NCBI RefSeq assembly: GCF_947489715.1
Contig: NZ_CANLER010000002.1
Location: forward strand, 701,597 to 765,596
Direction: 5' to 3'
Source: an uncultured Roseovarius sp.
Lineage (GTDB): Bacteria; Pseudomonadota; Alphaproteobacteria; Rhodobacterales; Rhodobacteraceae
DNA length: 64,000 nucleotides
Shown here piece by piece: positions 63,789-64,000 of the stretch (its first letter is position 1; each line of letters starts with the position of its first letter). The notes under the pieces were generated by a model. It made no database searches. It was not told where the DNA came from and worked only from the letters and a program-made list of their open reading frames with translations. The position numbers and the translations under genes were made by a program.

Positions 63789-64000
63789 TTAGCCGTCCGC
63801 AGGTTTACGTCGGCGTGAGAGCCCTCGTGCAGGATCATACCCAATAAGCGAAAGCAGAAAAAACACCGCGAAGCTTCCCAGCACCCAGAGAAAGGCCGAT
63901 GCGTTGAAACTCTGATATAGCGCGAAGCGGATCAACTCGACAGCATGGGTAAAGGGGTTAAGCGCGCAGATATCACGCAGCAGATCTGAACTTTCCGCCA
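63789..64000 (-). CDS. ABC-2 type transporter permease, C-terminal end
   Basis: The last 70 residues of a leftward gene that begins beyond the window. The end reads LNPFTHAVELIRFALYQ, a hydrophobic segment (FLWVLGSFAVFFLLSLIGY), then a basic tail. The first block is typical of ABC-2 permeases such as the PedC-like one in PQQ-dependent alcohol oxidation loci. Its closeness to pqq genes fits; only the C-terminus can be judged. Confidence 0.68.
   Translation of the reverse strand, partial: AESSDLLRDICALNPFTHAVELIRFALYQSFNASAFLWVLGSFAVFFLLSLIGYDPARGLSRRRKPADG

Noticed and set aside
1..64000. Defence island, prophage, transposon or secondary-metabolite cluster
   Set aside because: No integrase, transposase, restriction, toxin, phage or biosynthetic megasynthase genes were found on either strand.

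Overview
The window is chromosomal DNA from an alphaproteobacterium, most likely a Rhodobacterales (Roseobacter/Paracoccus-type) species. The evidence is gene content: a Sox thiosulfate-oxidation locus in the Paracoccus order (T-R-S / V-W-X-Y-Z-A-B-C-D-E-F), a MoxR/Bat operon, a rimP-nusA-ylxR-infB operon, an extracytoplasmic MsrA, and several small proteins typical of that order. GC is high, so most genes cast long open frames on the opposite strand. I see no tRNA, rRNA, CRISPR array, insertion sequence, prophage or defence island.

Layout. 1-12.9 kb: separate housekeeping genes (CocE-type hydrolase and mutS, maeB, msrA, argG, ilvA) plus a signalling pair, a lone Hpt protein divergent from a receiver-SpoIIE phosphatase. 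13.0-17.0 kb: a tightly overlapping run hslO - CoA-type Nudix - cca - RNA methyltransferase. 17.0-26.1 kb: envelope enzymes (two L,D-transpeptidase-like proteins and a CAP lipoprotein), hemH, a degenerate methyltransferase, comF, glutaredoxin, nitrilase-family hydrolase, marR, ubiG, a prolyl aminopeptidase-like hydrolase and a triple-cluster CDGSH protein. 27.5-33.1 kb: rimP-nusA-ylxR-infB, preceded by a terminator-like hairpin in the leader. 33.2-40.2 kb: MoxR-DUF58-DUF4381-VWA-VWA-TPR-BatD operon with a DUF2927-like gene upstream.

41.1-57.7 kb is the Sox region. soxS-soxR-soxT run leftward; soxVWXYZABCDEF run rightward, followed by a DUF302 protein and a YeeE/YedE transporter. Tail to tail with these lies a leftward group with another YeeE/YedE transporter and two metallo-beta-lactamase-fold proteins in the SoxG/SoxH positions. 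SoxXA, SoxYZ, SoxB and SoxCD form the periplasmic thiosulfate-oxidising system; SoxV, SoxW and SoxS supply reductant; SoxF is a flavocytochrome c flavoprotein homologue and SoxE a dihaem cytochrome. I find the same imperfect palindrome (TATTC-N8-GAATATG) between soxS and soxV and before the SoxG-like gene, with a weaker copy before soxX. I propose these as SoxR operators, which would tie the metallo-beta-lactamase pair to the Sox regulon.

57.8-64 kb holds pqqABCDE (pqqA encodes only 31 residues), a response regulator/sensor kinase pair, a small cysteine-containing protein, and the end of an ABC-2 type permease resembling those of PQQ-dependent alcohol oxidation loci. The organism is inferred to be an aerobic heterotroph that supplements respiration with electrons from reduced sulfur and from PQQ-dependent periplasmic dehydrogenases; the dehydrogenases themselves are not in the window.
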